DNA from: Burkholderia diffusa
GTDB lineage: Bacteria; Pseudomonadota; Gammaproteobacteria; Burkholderiales; Burkholderiaceae
Reading direction: 5' to 3'
DNA: 64,000 nt
Assembly (NCBI RefSeq): GCF_902499115.1
Contig: NZ_CABVPN010000001.1
Span: forward strand, 340,626-404,625
Positions 63,815 through 64,000 of the stretch are shown here, one piece after another (positions within the stretch are counted from its first letter, which is position 1; every line of letters starts with the position of its first letter). The notes beneath the pieces were generated by a model, which was not told the DNA's origin, ran no database searches, and saw only the letters and a program-made list of their open reading frames with translations. The translations under genes and the position numbers were made by a program.

Positions 63815-64000
63815 TCATGCCGGCCGGTGCAGCGCCACGGTTCGGTGCCAACGCAGCGCGCGCCGCTTCCTCCTGTCGGCCGTACCACGCGTCGCACGCC
63901 GGTACCGAGCTTCCTCCGCTTCTTCCGCTTCTTCCGCTTCTTCCGCTTCTTCCGCTTCTTCCGCTTCTTCCGCTTCTTCCGCTTCTTCCGCTTCTTCCGC
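63815..64000 (-). other. Open reading frame running off the right edge (possible gene end)
   Basis: On the minus strand a frame of 62 codons is open from the window edge to a TGA at 63815-63817. The repeat part would encode an (Ala-Glu-Glu)n tail, then Arg-rich residues RYRRATRGTADRRKRRALRW. It could be the end of a gene beyond the edge or only a by-product of the 9-bp repeat, which is open in every frame. No start is visible. Confidence 0.25.
63911..64000. repeat. 9-bp tandem repeat (TTCTTCCGC)
   Basis: One imperfect unit (TTCCTCCGC, 63911-63919) is followed by nine perfect TTCTTCCGC units up to the window edge; the array continues beyond it. The unit is a multiple of three and contains no stop in any frame. 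Copy-number change by slipped pairing is likely for such an array. Confidence 0.9.

Overview
The window is about 68% G+C bacterial chromosomal DNA. Gene content, gene order and protein sequences point to a Burkholderia, most likely a Burkholderia cepacia complex strain, chromosome 1. Pointers include proteobacterial GshA/GshB, ComM, dctABD, PhaM, DUF3567, DUF2917, DUF1840, a two-gene MetH, and separate RfaE2 and CoaX/BirA genes. No rRNA, tRNA, insertion sequence, prophage, integrase or CRISPR array was seen. The window reads as core housekeeping chromosome with metabolic modules rather than an accessory island.

Layout. 1-7 kb: glutathione synthesis (gshA-gshB), the nitrogen-sensing glnK-amtB operon behind a sigma-54 promoter, then ubiK and comM. 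7-16 kb: a lipoprotein, a TlpA-type thioredoxin, the C4-dicarboxylate system dctA-dctB-dctD (also sigma-54) and the acetate symporter pair DUF485-actP. 16-22 kb: a catabolic acyl-CoA operon (bifunctional hydratase/dehydrogenase, two dissimilar acyl-CoA dehydrogenases, a class III CoA-transferase) divergent from its LysR regulator. 23-28 kb: gamma-glutamyltransferase and tauABC. 28-34 kb: lipoate synthesis (lipB-lipA) and the dacA, D-amino-acid transaminase, ybeD group, with a LysR/DUF2917 pair between them. 34-40 kb: a hydrolase, a ferredoxin, a VanZ-family protein and an Mce/Mla-like lipid ABC transporter. 40-46 kb: a 5'-nucleotidase-family lipoprotein, a Sel1 protein, birA-coaX and rfaE2. 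46-53 kb: a ferritin-like diiron protein, a patatin, phaM, and an enoyl-CoA hydratase homologue with a fumarylacetoacetate hydrolase family protein opposite an IclR regulator. 53-64 kb: DUF3108, DUF3567, split metH, DUF1840, argS, a SPOR protein, dsbA and an SDR, ending in a 9-bp tandem repeat that runs off the edge.

The most informative non-coding signals are two near-consensus sigma-54 promoters (glnK-amtB and dctA) with candidate enhancer sites, two perfect palindromes in the acyl-CoA/LysR divergent region, and three DnaA-box-like 9-mers downstream of comM. Among proteins, the two adjacent acyl-CoA dehydrogenases look like partners of a heteromeric enzyme, and a crotonase homologue lacks the usual catalytic glutamates. 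I found no clearly novel multi-gene system; the findings are ranked accordingly. Start sites were chosen from Shine-Dalgarno spacing and family N-termini and remain predictions.
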